DNA of 64,000 nucleotides. Origin: Vibrio agarilyticus. GTDB lineage: Bacteria > Pseudomonadota > Gammaproteobacteria > Enterobacterales > Vibrionaceae. Made by a program: the position numbers and the translations under genes. The DNA is taken from NCBI RefSeq assembly GCF_012641465.1, contig NZ_JABAIK010000013.1, positions 50,394 to 114,393 of the forward strand, in the 5' to 3' direction. Shown here piece by piece: positions 30,511 through 40,242 of this stretch; position 1 is the stretch's first letter, and every line of letters starts with the position of its first letter. The notes below the pieces were generated by a model. The model saw only the letters and a program-made list of their open reading frames with translations, searched no databases and was not told the DNA's origin.

Positions 30511-31478
30511 CAGTTCCACGCCTCCCAATCAGAAAAACAAGCGCGCATACGGCCTTGAGCAAATGGGGTCAAAATAGGACTTTCTTGACCACAACGCGGC
30601 ATCACACGGTGACAACGCTCTTGGTAAGGACACCCTTGTGGTAAACGCAGTAGATTCGGTGGATTGCCCGGAATGGTGGGTAGCATCTCCCCTTCACTAT
30701 CGATGCGCGGAATCGCCTTTAATAACCCCTCAGCATAAGGGTGGCTTGGGCGGTAGAAAATATCGTCCACCGTGCCATATTCCATCGTACGTCCCGCGTA
30801 CATGACGAGCACCTTGTCACAAGAGCCCGCGACCACGCCAAGATCATGCGTGATCATAATAATCGCGGTATTAAATTCTCGTTTCAGCTCATTGAGCAAA
30901 TCCATGATCTGCGCTTGAACCGTCACATCCAACGCCGTTGTTGGCTCATCGGCAATCAACAACTTTGGCCGGCACAGCAGCGCCATCGCAATCATCACAC
31001 GTTGGCGCATACCACCGGAAAACTCATGCGGGTACATGGTGATACGTTGACGCGCTTCTGGGATCTTCACCGCCTCAAGCATACGCACCGACTCTTCAAA
31101 TGCCTCGGCTTTGCCCATCCCTTTGTGCAGCATCAGCACTTCCATCAACTGGTCGCTCACCCGCATATAAGGGTTCAAAGAGGTCATCGGATCTTGGAAA
31201 ATCATCGCGATCTGTTCAGCGCGCACTTTATTAAGCGCTTTTTCCGGCAAATTGAGGATCTCTTGCCCTTCAAATTTGGCGCTACCTTTAATAATGCCGT
31301 TCTTGGCTAACAGCCCCATGATGGCAAATACGGTTTGCGATTTGCCTGAGCCAGACTCGCCAACAATGCCCAAGGTTTCGCCGCGGTCGAGCGAGAAATT
31401 GAGATCGTTCACCGCCGTGACTACGCCATCAGGGGTGGTAAATTCAACCCGAAGATCGGTTACATTCAATAAATTCAT
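30510..31478 (-). CDS. oppD: Oligopeptide ABC transporter ATP-binding protein OppD
   Basis: First ATPase of the peptide importer, 322 aa. Walker [10 protein letters not shown], signature [15 protein letters not shown], Walker [14 protein letters not shown], and the C-terminal oligo_HPY segment [14 protein letters not shown]. Pairs with OppF as a heterodimer on the cytosolic face. Twelve bases separate it from oppC. Confidence 0.95.
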   Translation of the reverse strand: MNLLNVTDLRVEFTTPDGVVTAVNDLNFSLDRGETLGIVGESGSGKSQTVFAIMGLLAKNGIIKGSAKFEGQEILNLPEKALNKVRAEQIAMIFQDPMTSLNPYMRVSDQLMEVLMLHKGMGKAEAFEESVRMLEAVKIPEARQRITMYPHEFSGGMRQRVMIAMALLCRPKLLIADEPTTALDVTVQAQIMDLLNELKREFNTAIIMITHDLGVVAGSCDKVLVMYAGRTMEYGTVDDIFYRPSHPYAEGLLKAIPRIDSEGEMLPTIPGNPPNLLRLPQGCPYQERCHRVMPRCGQESPILTPFAQGRMRACFSDWEAWN

Positions 31479-31490
31479 TTTCTTTCCTTC

Positions 31491-32393
31491 TTAGCGATCT
31501 TTCGGGTCAAGCGCATCACGCAGTCCATCACCCACATAGTTGAAACAAAACAACGTCACAACCATGAAAAGCGCAGGGAATATCAGCTGCCAAATCGCCA
31601 CTTCCATGGTCTGCGAGCCTTCTTGTAGCAGAGCGCCCCAGCTGGTCATTGGCTCTTGCACGCCAAGTCCAAGGAAAGAGAGAAAAGATTCAGTCAAAAT
31701 CATACTGGGGATCAGCAGGGTTGAATAAACCGCCACGATACCAAGCACGTTCGGCACAATATGCCGTGTGATGATTTTCCACTTACTCACACCACACACA
31801 TAAGCGGCCTCAATGAACTCTTTATTACGCAAACTCAGCGTCTGACCACGCACAATACGCGCCATATCAAGCCAAGCAATTGCGCCAATCGCGACGAAAA
31901 TCAGCACGATATTTCGGCCAAAAAAAGTCACCAGTACAATCACTAAGAACATGAACGGAACTGCGTACAGAATTTCCAAAATGCGCATCATAATGCGGTC
32001 AGTGCGTCCACCGATAAAGCCCGATGCGGCGCCATAAAGCGTCCCAATCAACACCGCAACCAGTGCGCCCATCACGCCCACCATAAGAGAAATGCGCCCG
32101 CCAATCAGAGTACGAACGTACAAATCTCGCCCAAGGCTGTCCGTACCAAACCAGTGCTCGGCACTGGGACCTGCGTGCATTGCATACCAATCGGTATCAT
32201 CAAAGGTATAAGGTGCCAGCATGGGCAAAATGATCACCGCAAGAGTAATCAGCGTTAGAATAAAGAGGCTGACCATCGCCGCCTTATTACGCATAAAACG
32301 AATGCGCGCGTCTTGCCATAAGCTGCGCCCTTCAATCTCTAAGCTTTCGCTGAACTTTTCAACCGCAGCGAGATTCTCTTTTTTACTTAACAT
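31491..32393 (-). CDS. oppC: Oligopeptide ABC transporter permease OppC
   Basis: Inner-membrane permease, 300 aa, with six hydrophobic segments and the EAA loop region EAAYVCGVSKWKIITRHIVP. An N-terminal ~30-residue cytosolic extension precedes the first helix. The start is ATG at 32393 with AAGGA nine bases before; a GTG directly upstream (32396) is possible. Forms the channel with OppB. Confidence 0.93.
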   Translation of the reverse strand: MLSKKENLAAVEKFSESLEIEGRSLWQDARIRFMRNKAAMVSLFILTLITLAVIILPMLAPYTFDDTDWYAMHAGPSAEHWFGTDSLGRDLYVRTLIGGRISLMVGVMGALVAVLIGTLYGAASGFIGGRTDRIMMRILEILYAVPFMFLVIVLVTFFGRNIVLIFVAIGAIAWLDMARIVRGQTLSLRNKEFIEAAYVCGVSKWKIITRHIVPNVLGIVAVYSTLLIPSMILTESFLSFLGLGVQEPMTSWGALLQEGSQTMEVAIWQLIFPALFMVVTLFCFNYVGDGLRDALDPKDR

Positions 32394-32405
32394 CACAGCG
32401 GTTCC

Positions 32406-33326
32406 TTAATAACGAATTTTCGGATCGATCAACGCCAGCAAAATATCCACGATGGCGTTAAACAAAATAAATAAGAAACCGACCAAAATCGTCACACCCA
32501 TCACCAGCGAATAATCGCGGTTAAATGCAGCGTTAACAAACAATTTGCCAATACCCGGCAAGCCAAAAATGGTTTCAATCACGACAGAACCTGTGATGAT
32601 GCCGACAAACGCAGGCCCCATATACGACACCACAGGCAATAACGCGGGTTTCAATGCATGTTTCAATACGATGTATCGATAACTCAGCCCTTTTGAGCGT
32701 GCGGTACGAATAAAATTGCTGTTTAGCGTTTCAATCATCGAGCCACGAGTAATACGAGCGAATGCCGCAACATACAAAATCGACATGCCCGCGACTGGCA
32801 AGACCAAATATTGCCATTGGCCGTCGTGCCATCCACCAGCCGGCAGAATTTGCCAATGCAATGAAAACAGGTAAATCAGCGCTGGGGCGAGCACAAAGGA
32901 GGGCAAAACCACCCCAAGCATCGCTGTCGACATGATCACGTAGTCCATCCAGGTGTTTTGCCGCAATGCGGCAATAGTGCCGACACCAACCCCGATAACC
33001 AACGTGAAGACAAACGCAATCGCGCCGACTTTGGCAGACACGGGTAGCGCCGTCCCAATCAACTCGTTAACGGTATAATCTTGATATTTAAATGAAGGAC
33101 CAAAATCCCCTTGAAGAATATTGAACAAATACGTGGTGTATTGTTCGAACACCGGCTTATCTAAACCATATTTGGCTTCGATGTTTGCCATCACTTCTGG
33201 CGGCAATGGGCGTTCAGATGAAAAGGGGTTACCCGGCGCAAAACGCATCAGGAAAAAAGAGAGAGTGATCAGCACCAACAACGTTGGGATCGCTTCCACT
33301 ATCCTTCTTGCGATAAATTTAAGCAT
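32406..33326 (-). CDS. oppB: Oligopeptide ABC transporter permease OppB
   Basis: Inner-membrane permease, 306 aa, six hydrophobic segments, family opening MLKFIARRIVEAIPTLLVL and the EAA loop RTARSKGLSYRYIVLKHAL. Nine bases separate it from oppC. A repeat and a hairpin lie between it and oppA. Confidence 0.95.
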   Translation of the reverse strand: MLKFIARRIVEAIPTLLVLITLSFFLMRFAPGNPFSSERPLPPEVMANIEAKYGLDKPVFEQYTTYLFNILQGDFGPSFKYQDYTVNELIGTALPVSAKVGAIAFVFTLVIGVGVGTIAALRQNTWMDYVIMSTAMLGVVLPSFVLAPALIYLFSLHWQILPAGGWHDGQWQYLVLPVAGMSILYVAAFARITRGSMIETLNSNFIRTARSKGLSYRYIVLKHALKPALLPVVSYMGPAFVGIITGSVVIETIFGLPGIGKLFVNAAFNRDYSLVMGVTILVGFLFILFNAIVDILLALIDPKIRY

Positions 33327-33386
33327 ATACGCACTCTTTCAGTCCGTGGGAAATCAAAAAACTGCGCCTTGAGCGCAGCGTTGCTC

Positions 33387-33530
33387 TATACCCAAACCGC
33401 TTGAAATGACAATTAGGCACCAAACGAACAAGGCCTCAGTACATTGTGTTGCTAAGCACTGAGAAGTGTGAGAACCCGTGGTCTTCACTTTGTCACGTAA
33501 TGCGCTGTAACGTCAGCTAAGTTGGGTATA
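33387..33530. repeat. Dispersed palindromic repeat, copy 4 (family A), inside opp operon
   Basis: 144 bp, tatacccaaaccgcttgaaa to agttgggtata, more diverged in its centre than other copies. It sits between oppA and oppB. Confidence 0.7.
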
Positions 33531-33531
33531 A

Positions 33532-33565
33532 CCGTTGACATCAAGTGGTAACTGGATGTCAACGG
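33532..33565 (-). terminator. Hairpin after oppA
   Basis: Perfect 11-bp stem CCGTTGACATC / GATGTCAACGG with a 12-base loop, 17 bases after the oppA stop. No T run on the minus strand, so it is probably a leaky terminator or an RNA-stabilising 3' end that lets oppA be made in excess over oppBCDF. Confidence 0.6.
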
Positions 33566-33581
33566 CTTAAGGTCACTCGAT

Positions 33582-35210
33582 TTAGTTCGCTTTTAGGTAG
33601 AGATCTTTAGAGTAGATCTTCGCTTCCGCGTTGTTAACTGGGAAGCCGCCGACTTTTGGCGACACTAAACGCGGCATCACGTACTGGTAAATCGGTGCGA
33701 TTGGCATCTCTTTTGCCATCATGATTTCAGCGTCACGATACAAGGCGGTACGCTCGGCTTCAGAGGTTGATTTAATCGCTTTATCAATCAGTTTATCGTA
33801 ATCGGTGTTCGCCCAGTGCTGACCTGCCGTGGTATTACCCGATACCATCAGAGTTAAAAACGCCGATGCTTCGTTGTAGTCACCACACCAACCCGCACGT
33901 GCCACATCAAAGTCGCCCTGATCTTTGGTATCAAGATAGGTCTTCCACTCTTTATTTTCTAATGTGACATCAAGGCCCAGCGTTTTCTTCCACATAGAGC
34001 CTAGGGCAACCGCCAGTTTTTTATGATCTTGGCTGGTGTTGTAAAGAAGTGAGAATTTCAATGGGTTGTTAGGACCATAACCAGCTTCTTCTAACAAACG
34101 CTTGGCTTCCTCATTACGCTCTTTTTGGCTCATTAAGCCATATTCTGGCATTTGTGGCTCAAAATCCGCGGTAATTTCAGGAGTTAAGAAGTAAGCAGGC
34201 TTTTGACCTTGGCCTAAAATCGCGTTTGACACTATGTGGCGGTCAATCGCGTAAGAGATCGCTTTACGAACGCGAACATCATCAAATGGCGCACGTTTGG
34301 TATTGAACTGATAATAGTAAGTACACAGACTGCCCTGAATCGACAGTGACTCTGCGTGCTCTTTTTGCAAACGCTTAAAGTGCTCCATTGGCACAGTTTC
34401 TGTGATGTCAATTTCGCCCGATAGGTAGCGATTCATTTCTGACACTTGGTTCTCAATTGGCAAAAACGTCACAGTATTCAATACCGTTTTTGCATTGTCC
34501 CAATATTGCGCGTTGCGGGTTAATTCAAGACGCTCATTGATCACCCACTTGTTCGCCACATAAGCGCCGTTGCCAACAAAGTTCTCTGGCTTAGTCCACT
34601 GATCGCCATGCTTTTCAATGGTCGCTTTATGAACCGGCATCATAGTCGTGTGGCCGGCCATCATAACGAAATAAGGTACTGCGGTTTCAAGTTCAACCAC
34701 AAGAGTATGATCGTCTACCGCGCGAACACCCAGCTCAGCTTTGTCCAGCTTTCCTGCGACAATCGCCTTCGCGTTTTTCATCTTGGTGTATTCCATGTAC
34801 CACGCGTATGGCGAAGCGGTCGCAGGATCCACTGCGCGTTGGAAGCTGTAGACAAAATCGTGCGCGGTCACTGGGTCACCGTTAGACCATTTAGCGTCTT
34901 TGCGCAGATTAAAGGTGAACGTTTGGTTATCTGGTGTGTGCCAATCGGTCGCAACACCTGGAATGGTTTTGCCGTCAGCATCTTGGTTGACAAGGCCTTC
35001 GAGCAAATCGCGAATCACATGAGATTCCGGCACCCCTTGTGATTTATGAGGATCTAACGTTGCAACTTCAGTACCGTTACCACGAACCAGCTCTTGAACC
35101 GGCGCTAATTTTGTTCCTTCAGGAACCTCAGCAGCAAATGTTGGTAGTGCGACAGTGCTAAGCGCAACGGCTGCGCCCATGAGCAAGCTTTGGGTAATTT
35201 TGTTGTACAT
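33582..35210 (-). CDS. oppA: Periplasmic oligopeptide-binding protein OppA
   Basis: 542 aa, solute-binding protein family 5. Signal peptide to about residue 26 (ALPTFAAEVP). The conserved segments ATLDPHKSQGVPESHVIRDLLEGL and RKDAKWSNGDPVTAHDFVYSF are present. Captures peptides in the periplasm for OppBCDF, whose genes follow after a hairpin and a repeat. Confidence 0.95.
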   Translation of the reverse strand: MYNKITQSLLMGAAVALSTVALPTFAAEVPEGTKLAPVQELVRGNGTEVATLDPHKSQGVPESHVIRDLLEGLVNQDADGKTIPGVATDWHTPDNQTFTFNLRKDAKWSNGDPVTAHDFVYSFQRAVDPATASPYAWYMEYTKMKNAKAIVAGKLDKAELGVRAVDDHTLVVELETAVPYFVMMAGHTTMMPVHKATIEKHGDQWTKPENFVGNGAYVANKWVINERLELTRNAQYWDNAKTVLNTVTFLPIENQVSEMNRYLSGEIDITETVPMEHFKRLQKEHAESLSIQGSLCTYYYQFNTKRAPFDDVRVRKAISYAIDRHIVSNAILGQGQKPAYFLTPEITADFEPQMPEYGLMSQKERNEEAKRLLEEAGYGPNNPLKFSLLYNTSQDHKKLAVALGSMWKKTLGLDVTLENKEWKTYLDTKDQGDFDVARAGWCGDYNEASAFLTLMVSGNTTAGQHWANTDYDKLIDKAIKSTSEAERTALYRDAEIMMAKEMPIAPIYQYVMPRLVSPKVGGFPVNNAEAKIYSKDLYLKAN

Positions 35211-35683
35211 GCATAAACTCCAAGTTTTCCATTACTTCCCAGTGCACCTTGGAAGTGTTTGAACGGAAACACACAGTTTATGTCATGGCTGACGCGACTG
35301 ACTCCAAGGAGCACCATCCGCAGCAAGGTAAGAAAGGAGTAAATGTCCACCTCAAGTTCCTAGGTGGCTAAAACGCAATCATCCTTACTGCATTTTTGGC
35401 TTTCCATTCAGAACGTTGCTCAATAAATAATCACAACTTTCACCACCATCAACGTCTATTTCTCTTATTTGTGTTGAATAGTTAGTGCTTTATTCTGAAT
35501 CGATAACCGAACTTAACATTTACACCAAAGCAAGTCTAGCGAGAAAAAGGCGATTATTGCTATTCCCTCGCACGCACATTGATTCCCGTCAAGTTAAGCT
35601 CGTCAACTGAGTTCTAGCGTGGAATAGCGAAATTATGGGAGGCGCTAAGTGAGTGACAAATGTGAAAAATGCACCGCGCCTTA
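35211..35683. other. Upstream region of oppA and end of moaE
   Basis: About 470 bp. The part next to oppA (35211-35380) is the presumed leader, with palindromic pieces; the rest is AT-rich with no ORF support. In enterobacteria oppA leaders are targets of small RNAs; no such site can be assigned here. Confidence 0.35.
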
Positions 35684-36136
35684 TTACCAGCGTTTTGCCG
35701 CACTGTCATCAGTGTCACGCGCTTCAATCCAACGGCTTGAGTCCGTCGTCTGCTCTTTCTTCCAAAAAGGGGCGCGCGTTTTTAGATAATCCATAATAAA
35801 TTCATTGGCCTGATACGCGGCTTCGCGGTGGGCACTCGTGACACCAACAAAGACAATCTGGTCACCAATGGCAAGATTACCCACGCGATGAATCACGCGA
35901 ACGCGCAGCAGTGGCCAGCGAGCTTGCGCTTCATCGCATATATCATTCAAGCTCTTTTCCGTCATACCAGGATAATGCTCAAGAGTAAGCCCCGTCACTG
36001 AATCACCCAAATTCATGTCACGCACTTTGCCACTAAAAATGACGACGGCTCCCGCATCACTGCCTTGCGACAGCGCTGCGTATTCATCCGCCACTGAGAA
36101 ATCTGCCGTCTGAACGGAGACACGAGTGTCCATCAT
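35684..36136 (-). CDS. moaE: Molybdopterin synthase catalytic subunit MoaE
   Basis: Large subunit of molybdopterin synthase, 150 aa, which adds two sulfurs to cPMP. The segments GKVRDMNLGDSVTGLTLEHYPGMTEK and the active-site KTRAPFWKKE are present. Starts in an ATGA overlap with moaD. The tandem ATGATG means the start could be one codon later, where AGGAGG spacing is better. Last gene of moaABCDE. Confidence 0.95.
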   Translation of the reverse strand: MMDTRVSVQTADFSVADEYAALSQGSDAGAVVIFSGKVRDMNLGDSVTGLTLEHYPGMTEKSLNDICDEAQARWPLLRVRVIHRVGNLAIGDQIVFVGVTSAHREAAYQANEFIMDYLKTRAPFWKKEQTTDSSRWIEARDTDDSAAKRW

Positions 36137-36381
36137 CAGCCTCCTGTTACCGGTGGGAAAAAGGCCACTTCATCACCAGATTTCACCGGGTGATCAAAGG
36201 TCACGAGCGTTTGATTGACTGCCGCAAGCAATTTGCCTTTTTCAAGTGCCAAGTCCCATTTTCCGGGCTGACTGGCAAGATGCGCCCGCAACGCTTCCAC
36301 CGTGGCAAACTCTTGCTCCAGTTTTAGGCTATCGACGCCGACTAGCTCTTTGGTCTGAGCAAAAAACAATACGTTAATCAT
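36136..36381 (-). CDS. moaD: Molybdopterin synthase sulfur carrier subunit MoaD
   Basis: 81-aa ubiquitin-fold protein ending in GG (FFPPVTGG); the terminal Gly is thiocarboxylated and donates sulfur in molybdopterin synthesis. It overlaps moaC by 4 bp and moaE by one base, so the three are translationally coupled. Confidence 0.95.
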   Translation of the reverse strand: MINVLFFAQTKELVGVDSLKLEQEFATVEALRAHLASQPGKWDLALEKGKLLAAVNQTLVTFDHPVKSGDEVAFFPPVTGG

Positions 36382-36863
36382 TCTGCCACCTTAAAATCAC
36401 CTGACTTACCACCGCTTTTTTCTAACAAACGCACCTGAGAAATCACCATATCTTTTTGCACTGCTTTGCACATGTCATAAATGGTGAGCGCCGCAACCGA
36501 TGCGGCCGTCAGTGCTTCCATCTCAACGCCGGTTTTCCCTGCAAGCTTACACACAGATTCGATACGAACTTGATTAGTCTCAAGCAAAGGTTCAAGTTGC
36601 ACTTCCACTTTCGATAATAAAAGCGGGTGACAGAGCGGAATAAGATCCCAGGTTTTCTTTGCCGCTTGAATACCTGCAATACGCGCGGTCGCAAACACAT
36701 CGCCTTTGTGATGCGCGCCAGAAACAATCAGTTCAAGTGTCTTAGCGTTCATCGTGACAAACGCCTCAGCACGTGCCTCGCGAACCGTATCTGCTTTGGC
36801 GGAAACATCGACCATATTGGCTTCACCAGAGGCATTAATGTGGGTGAGTTGACTCTGAGTCAT
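36378..36863 (-). CDS. moaC: Cyclic pyranopterin monophosphate synthase MoaC
   Basis: Acts with MoaA to convert GTP to cyclic pyranopterin monophosphate. Family segments [19 protein letters not shown] and [13 protein letters not shown] are intact, with active-site [12 protein letters not shown] choose the second of two adjacent ATGs (36863; 161 aa) because AGGGGG is then five bases upstream. Confidence 0.95.
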   Translation of the reverse strand: MTQSQLTHINASGEANMVDVSAKADTVREARAEAFVTMNAKTLELIVSGAHHKGDVFATARIAGIQAAKKTWDLIPLCHPLLLSKVEVQLEPLLETNQVRIESVCKLAGKTGVEMEALTAASVAALTIYDMCKAVQKDMVISQVRLLEKSGGKSGDFKVAE

Positions 36864-36872
36864 CATTGCCCC

Positions 36873-37385
36873 CTAAACCGACAAGTGTGGCATGAAATTA
36901 CATGGGCGATGGCTGGCATCAAGTTGCTGGCGAATAATCTTGGTCCAGCCAGTACGACACGCACCTGTTGAGCCCGGCATGGCGAAAATCACCGTATGAT
37001 TGGCAAAGCCTGCAATCGCGCGAGATTGAATCGTTGAGGTGCCAATCTCTTCATACGACACCAATCGAAACAGCTCACCAAACCCTTCCACTTCTTTATC
37101 AAAAAGGGGCTTTAGTGCTTCTGGTGTGCTGTCGCGTGATGTAAACCCGGTTCCGCCAGTGATCATAATCGCTTGAATACTGGTATCGGCAATCCACTGA
37201 GAAACGATAGCGCGGATCTGATACATGTCATCAATAACGATCTGTTTTGCCACTACCTTATGACCCGCCTCTTCGGCGTGTTCAACCAGATAGCGACCCG
37301 AGGTGTCGTTCTCTTCTGTACGCGTATCTGAAACGGTTAAAACAGCAATATTGGCAGGTTGAAATTTGCTTTCAGCGTGTCCCAT
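36873..37385 (-). CDS. moaB: Molybdenum cofactor biosynthesis protein MoaB
   Basis: 170 aa, MoCF_biosynth fold (MogA-like) with the SDTR and [16 protein letters not shown] motifs that bind molybdopterin. Its role in cofactor synthesis is thought to be adenylation or scaffolding. Lies between moaA and moaC in one operon. Confidence 0.93.
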   Translation of the reverse strand: MGHAESKFQPANIAVLTVSDTRTEENDTSGRYLVEHAEEAGHKVVAKQIVIDDMYQIRAIVSQWIADTSIQAIMITGGTGFTSRDSTPEALKPLFDKEVEGFGELFRLVSYEEIGTSTIQSRAIAGFANHTVIFAMPGSTGACRTGWTKIIRQQLDASHRPCNFMPHLSV

Positions 37386-37484
37386 AAAAGTTACCTGTAT
37401 TTAAAAATGAATTTATTTGGGTGTAGCACAACTGCGCGTCTTTGACTGCGCCGCCATGCCACTTGTTATTGATTTAATCGCAGA

Positions 37485-38474
37485 TTATCCGCCGATTGAT
37501 GCAAGGTGCGGCGTAATACCGGAATCGCCATCGTGCAAAAAGTGGCTCACCGCTTTGGTCTGCAATTGGCTTTGAATGCGTGCAATCAGTTCCGGCTCTT
37601 GGGCGTCGTCATTCAGCAAATCGCGCAGCTCCACGCCACGGTCGCCAAAAAGGCACAAATGGAGTTTACCCTTGGCCGAGACACGCAGACGGTTACAGGT
37701 CTCACAAAATCCTTTTTCATAAGGCATGATGAGACCAATTTCACCTTGATAGTCCGGATGAACAAACACTTGAGCCGGGCCATCGTTTGCCGCACGCACT
37801 TTAAGTAGCCAGCCATTGGCAATCAGTTGATTGCGAATCGCGACCCCAGAGACGTGGTGACGCTCAAATAATGTGTCCATTTCTCCGGTTTGCATCAGTT
37901 CAATAAACCGCAGTTGGATCGGTTTGTCTTTGATCCAATTAAGAAACGTAGGAAGTGATTGGTGGTTGAGATCTTTCATCAAAACCACATTGACCTTCAC
38001 CTGCGAATAGCCAATTTCCAAAGCACGGTCAATCCCGGCCATGACTTGGTGAAATTTATTCTCGCCAGTGATCTGGTGAAACAGGCGCGGATCGAGGCTA
38101 TCGACACTGACATTAATGTGTGTCAGGCCCGCAGCCTGCCACGCATCGACCTGTTTGGCCATACGATAACCATTGGTGGTTGTCGCAACTTTGGTGATCC
38201 CTGCGGTGTTTGCCACCGTTTCAATGACGGCGCTGAAATCTTTACGCAAGCTAGGCTCGCCCCCTGTGATTCGCACCTTGGTGGTACCACAGTCGGCAAA
38301 CGCCTTCACGACACGACGGATCTCGGGCAGAGAAATAAAGGATGAGTTTTTCTGGCCTGCTGGCTTATAGCCATCAGGCAGGCAATAAGTGCATTTAAAA
38401 TTACACACATCTGTGATCGACAGACGCAAGTAATAAAATTTGCGGTGGAATTTATCTTCAAATTGTTTCGCCAC
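37485..38474 (-). CDS. moaA: GTP 3',8-cyclase MoaA
   Basis: Radical-SAM enzyme, first step of molybdenum cofactor synthesis. The N-terminal cluster motif CNFKCTYC and the C-terminal second-cluster cysteines [10 protein letters not shown]...CLFG are both present, as is the C-terminal GG. I use a GTG at 38474 ([16 protein letters not shown], 329 aa), the length and alignment of the E. coli enzyme, with GGAAAGG upstream. A TTG five codons earlier is also open and gives 334 aa. Confidence 0.94.
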   Translation of the reverse strand: MAKQFEDKFHRKFYYLRLSITDVCNFKCTYCLPDGYKPAGQKNSSFISLPEIRRVVKAFADCGTTKVRITGGEPSLRKDFSAVIETVANTAGITKVATTTNGYRMAKQVDAWQAAGLTHINVSVDSLDPRLFHQITGENKFHQVMAGIDRALEIGYSQVKVNVVLMKDLNHQSLPTFLNWIKDKPIQLRFIELMQTGEMDTLFERHHVSGVAIRNQLIANGWLLKVRAANDGPAQVFVHPDYQGEIGLIMPYEKGFCETCNRLRVSAKGKLHLCLFGDRGVELRDLLNDDAQEPELIARIQSQLQTKAVSHFLHDGDSGITPHLASIGG

Positions 38475-38700
38475 GGAACACCTTTCCAAACACGGGAGGC
38501 GCCGCCATTTCTTACGACGCCCTTGTGACCTAATGTCACTGGCTGGACTGGCCTATTTGCAATTCCACTGCCACGCTATGAAGACGACCTTATTCGGTTC
38601 GTAATACAGAGCGCGAAAGCGGCAAACTTAGCCGGACTCAGCTCGGAGTTATGGCAGCCATCGTGAAAATTTTGAGCTTAGTCTCAACAGATTGAAAACA
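38475..38700 (-). promoter_or_regulatory. Structured moaA leader, candidate Moco riboswitch
   Basis: The minus-strand sequence before moaA has several helices: GTGAC/GTCAC with an ATTAG loop near 38530, and a GC-rich segment GGCGGCGCCTCCC next to GGAAAGG at the ribosome site. Moco-RNA riboswitches are known before moaABCDE in gammaproteobacteria. I see the right place and strong pairing but could not verify the consensus by eye. Confidence 0.35.
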
Positions 38701-38846
38701 GCTTCATCACGATTGACAGCTTTTGCGGTAACATACGCAATAATTGTAATGGAATCCAGTAGTAAACCAAGAAATTCACCTCGATTTTATAGAGAACGGT
38801 GATTTATCGACCAGGATTCGCATCAAAGACACATTTCTTCGATTGA

Positions 38847-39776
38847 ATGACAATAACAAAACCAATGAGCATATATCAAAACAAAAAAATCACCGCCGTC
38901 GGCGGCGGCCATGGTTTAGGGCGAATGTTGGCGGCACTAAAACATTTCGGTAGTAACGCAACAGGAATCGTCGCCACGACAGACAATGGTGGCTCAACCG
39001 GACGGATCAGACACTGCCAAGGTGGCATTGCATGGGGAGATACGCGTAATTGCATTAACCAGCTCATTACGGAACCCTCAATCAGCTCAATGATGTTTGA
39101 ATACCGATTTCGCGGTGCTGGGGAGCTCGATGGCCATAACCTTGGTAACCTGATGATGACGGCGTTGGGTAACTTATCCGTACGCCCCCTTGATGCGATT
39201 AATCTGGTGCGCGACATGCTCAAGGTGGATGTGAATCTGGTACCAATGTCAGAACACCCTTCTGATCTTCGCGCCTTGTCTGTTGGTGGGCATTGGGTCA
39301 CTGGCGAAACCAATGTCGACGAGATGAACGATGAGTTGTTACGCCTTGATCTGGATCCCGAGGTTCCTGCCACTCAAGAAGCATTAACGGCGCTAGAACA
39401 GGCCGATGCGATTATTCTCGGCCCCGGGAGCTTTCTCACGAGCGTGATGCCGCCGCTTCTTCTACCCGAAATTGGCAAAGCCATTGCACAAAACACCAAA
39501 GCTAAAGTGATCTTTGTTGCTAACCTCAGTCCAGAACATGGCCCCGCAGGCCGCATGTCGCTGGCGCAAAAGTTACAATGGTGCGAGCGCGCTTGTCAGG
39601 GGCGCAAAATTGATGTGGTACTGGGTGAGCCCGAACAATCCAGCGATCACGACACATGGCACTTTGTGACGCAATCTTTGGCATCAAACAATCGACAATG
39701 GCGGCATGACCGAGAAAAATTGCGGCTCGCGATTGAGCAGCAATTAGGGTCTGTTGACTTTACCCAAACAACTTGA
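38847..39776 (+). CDS. ybhK: YvcK/YbhK-family (CofD-like) protein
   Basis: 309 aa. The nucleotide-binding opening VGGGHGLGRMLAALK, TTDNGGSTGRIR and IAWGDTRNC match the YvcK/YbhK family. The family is needed for cell shape and growth on gluconeogenic carbon in some bacteria, with UDP-sugar binding reported; the role in Vibrio is not known. Location next to moaA matches E. coli ybhK. The last codons and the stop lie inside a repeat (see 39761-39791). Confidence 0.88.
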   Translation: MTITKPMSIYQNKKITAVGGGHGLGRMLAALKHFGSNATGIVATTDNGGSTGRIRHCQGGIAWGDTRNCINQLITEPSISSMMFEYRFRGAGELDGHNLGNLMMTALGNLSVRPLDAINLVRDMLKVDVNLVPMSEHPSDLRALSVGGHWVTGETNVDEMNDELLRLDLDPEVPATQEALTALEQADAIILGPGSFLTSVMPPLLLPEIGKAIAQNTKAKVIFVANLSPEHGPAGRMSLAQKLQWCERACQGRKIDVVLGEPEQSSDHDTWHFVTQSLASNNRQWRHDREKLRLAIEQQLGSVDFTQTT

Positions 39777-39791
39777 GGTTACTTGGGTATA
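39761..39791. repeat. Short TATACCC repeat at the 3' end of ybhK
   Basis: tacccaaacaacttga then ggttacttgggtata: an imperfect inverted repeat of about 31 bp with the ends of the family A/B elements, no centre. It encodes the last residues (TQTT) and the stop of ybhK. Confidence 0.65.
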
Positions 39792-39806
39792 TACCAACCT
39801 GATGGA

Positions 39807-40166
39807 TTAGACGTTCGAGTGTAAATTAATGCCAGCGTGAATGAGTCTCTGGTATGCCATCAGCGTCTCATTCAACGTCGCAATCATCGCCACTTGTGCA
39901 TGTTGTACTTGCGCTCGGTCGCCCTGTTTCGCAGCCGCATCGATCTGCTGAGCAAGCGTACAAAGTGCATCAGCACCAAAGCTACCGGCACTGCTTTTTA
40001 ATGCGTGGCTTATCGTGATCATGTATTGGTCATCGTCACGATTTTCTTGCAGTTGCTCACTGTACTCCTCCAACTCTCGCACAAAGATGGTCAATAATGT
40101 CGGCATATGTTGCTCGCCAATATCATGGGCCAGTGCGGTGACTTTCTCGACGTTGAGTATTTCCAT
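39807..40166 (-). CDS. luxU: Quorum-sensing phosphorelay protein LuxU
   Basis: 119-aa histidine phosphotransfer (Hpt) protein that passes phosphate from the hybrid sensor kinases to LuxO. The phospho-acceptor His is H54 in ISHALKSSAGSFGA. Start at 40166 is preceded by AAGGAG at seven bases; an in-frame start ten codons upstream lacks such a site. Directly downstream of luxO, as in Vibrio harveyi and Vibrio cholerae. Confidence 0.93.
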   Translation of the reverse strand: MEILNVEKVTALAHDIGEQHMPTLLTIFVRELEEYSEQLQENRDDDQYMITISHALKSSAGSFGADALCTLAQQIDAAAKQGDRAQVQHAQVAMIATLNETLMAYQRLIHAGINLHSNV

Positions 40167-40242
40167 AGTGCTGCTCCTTGACCTTAGCAACCGCATTCCT
40201 GCGGTTGTATTCCGTGACCAAAATCAAACAGTTTCAAAAAGG

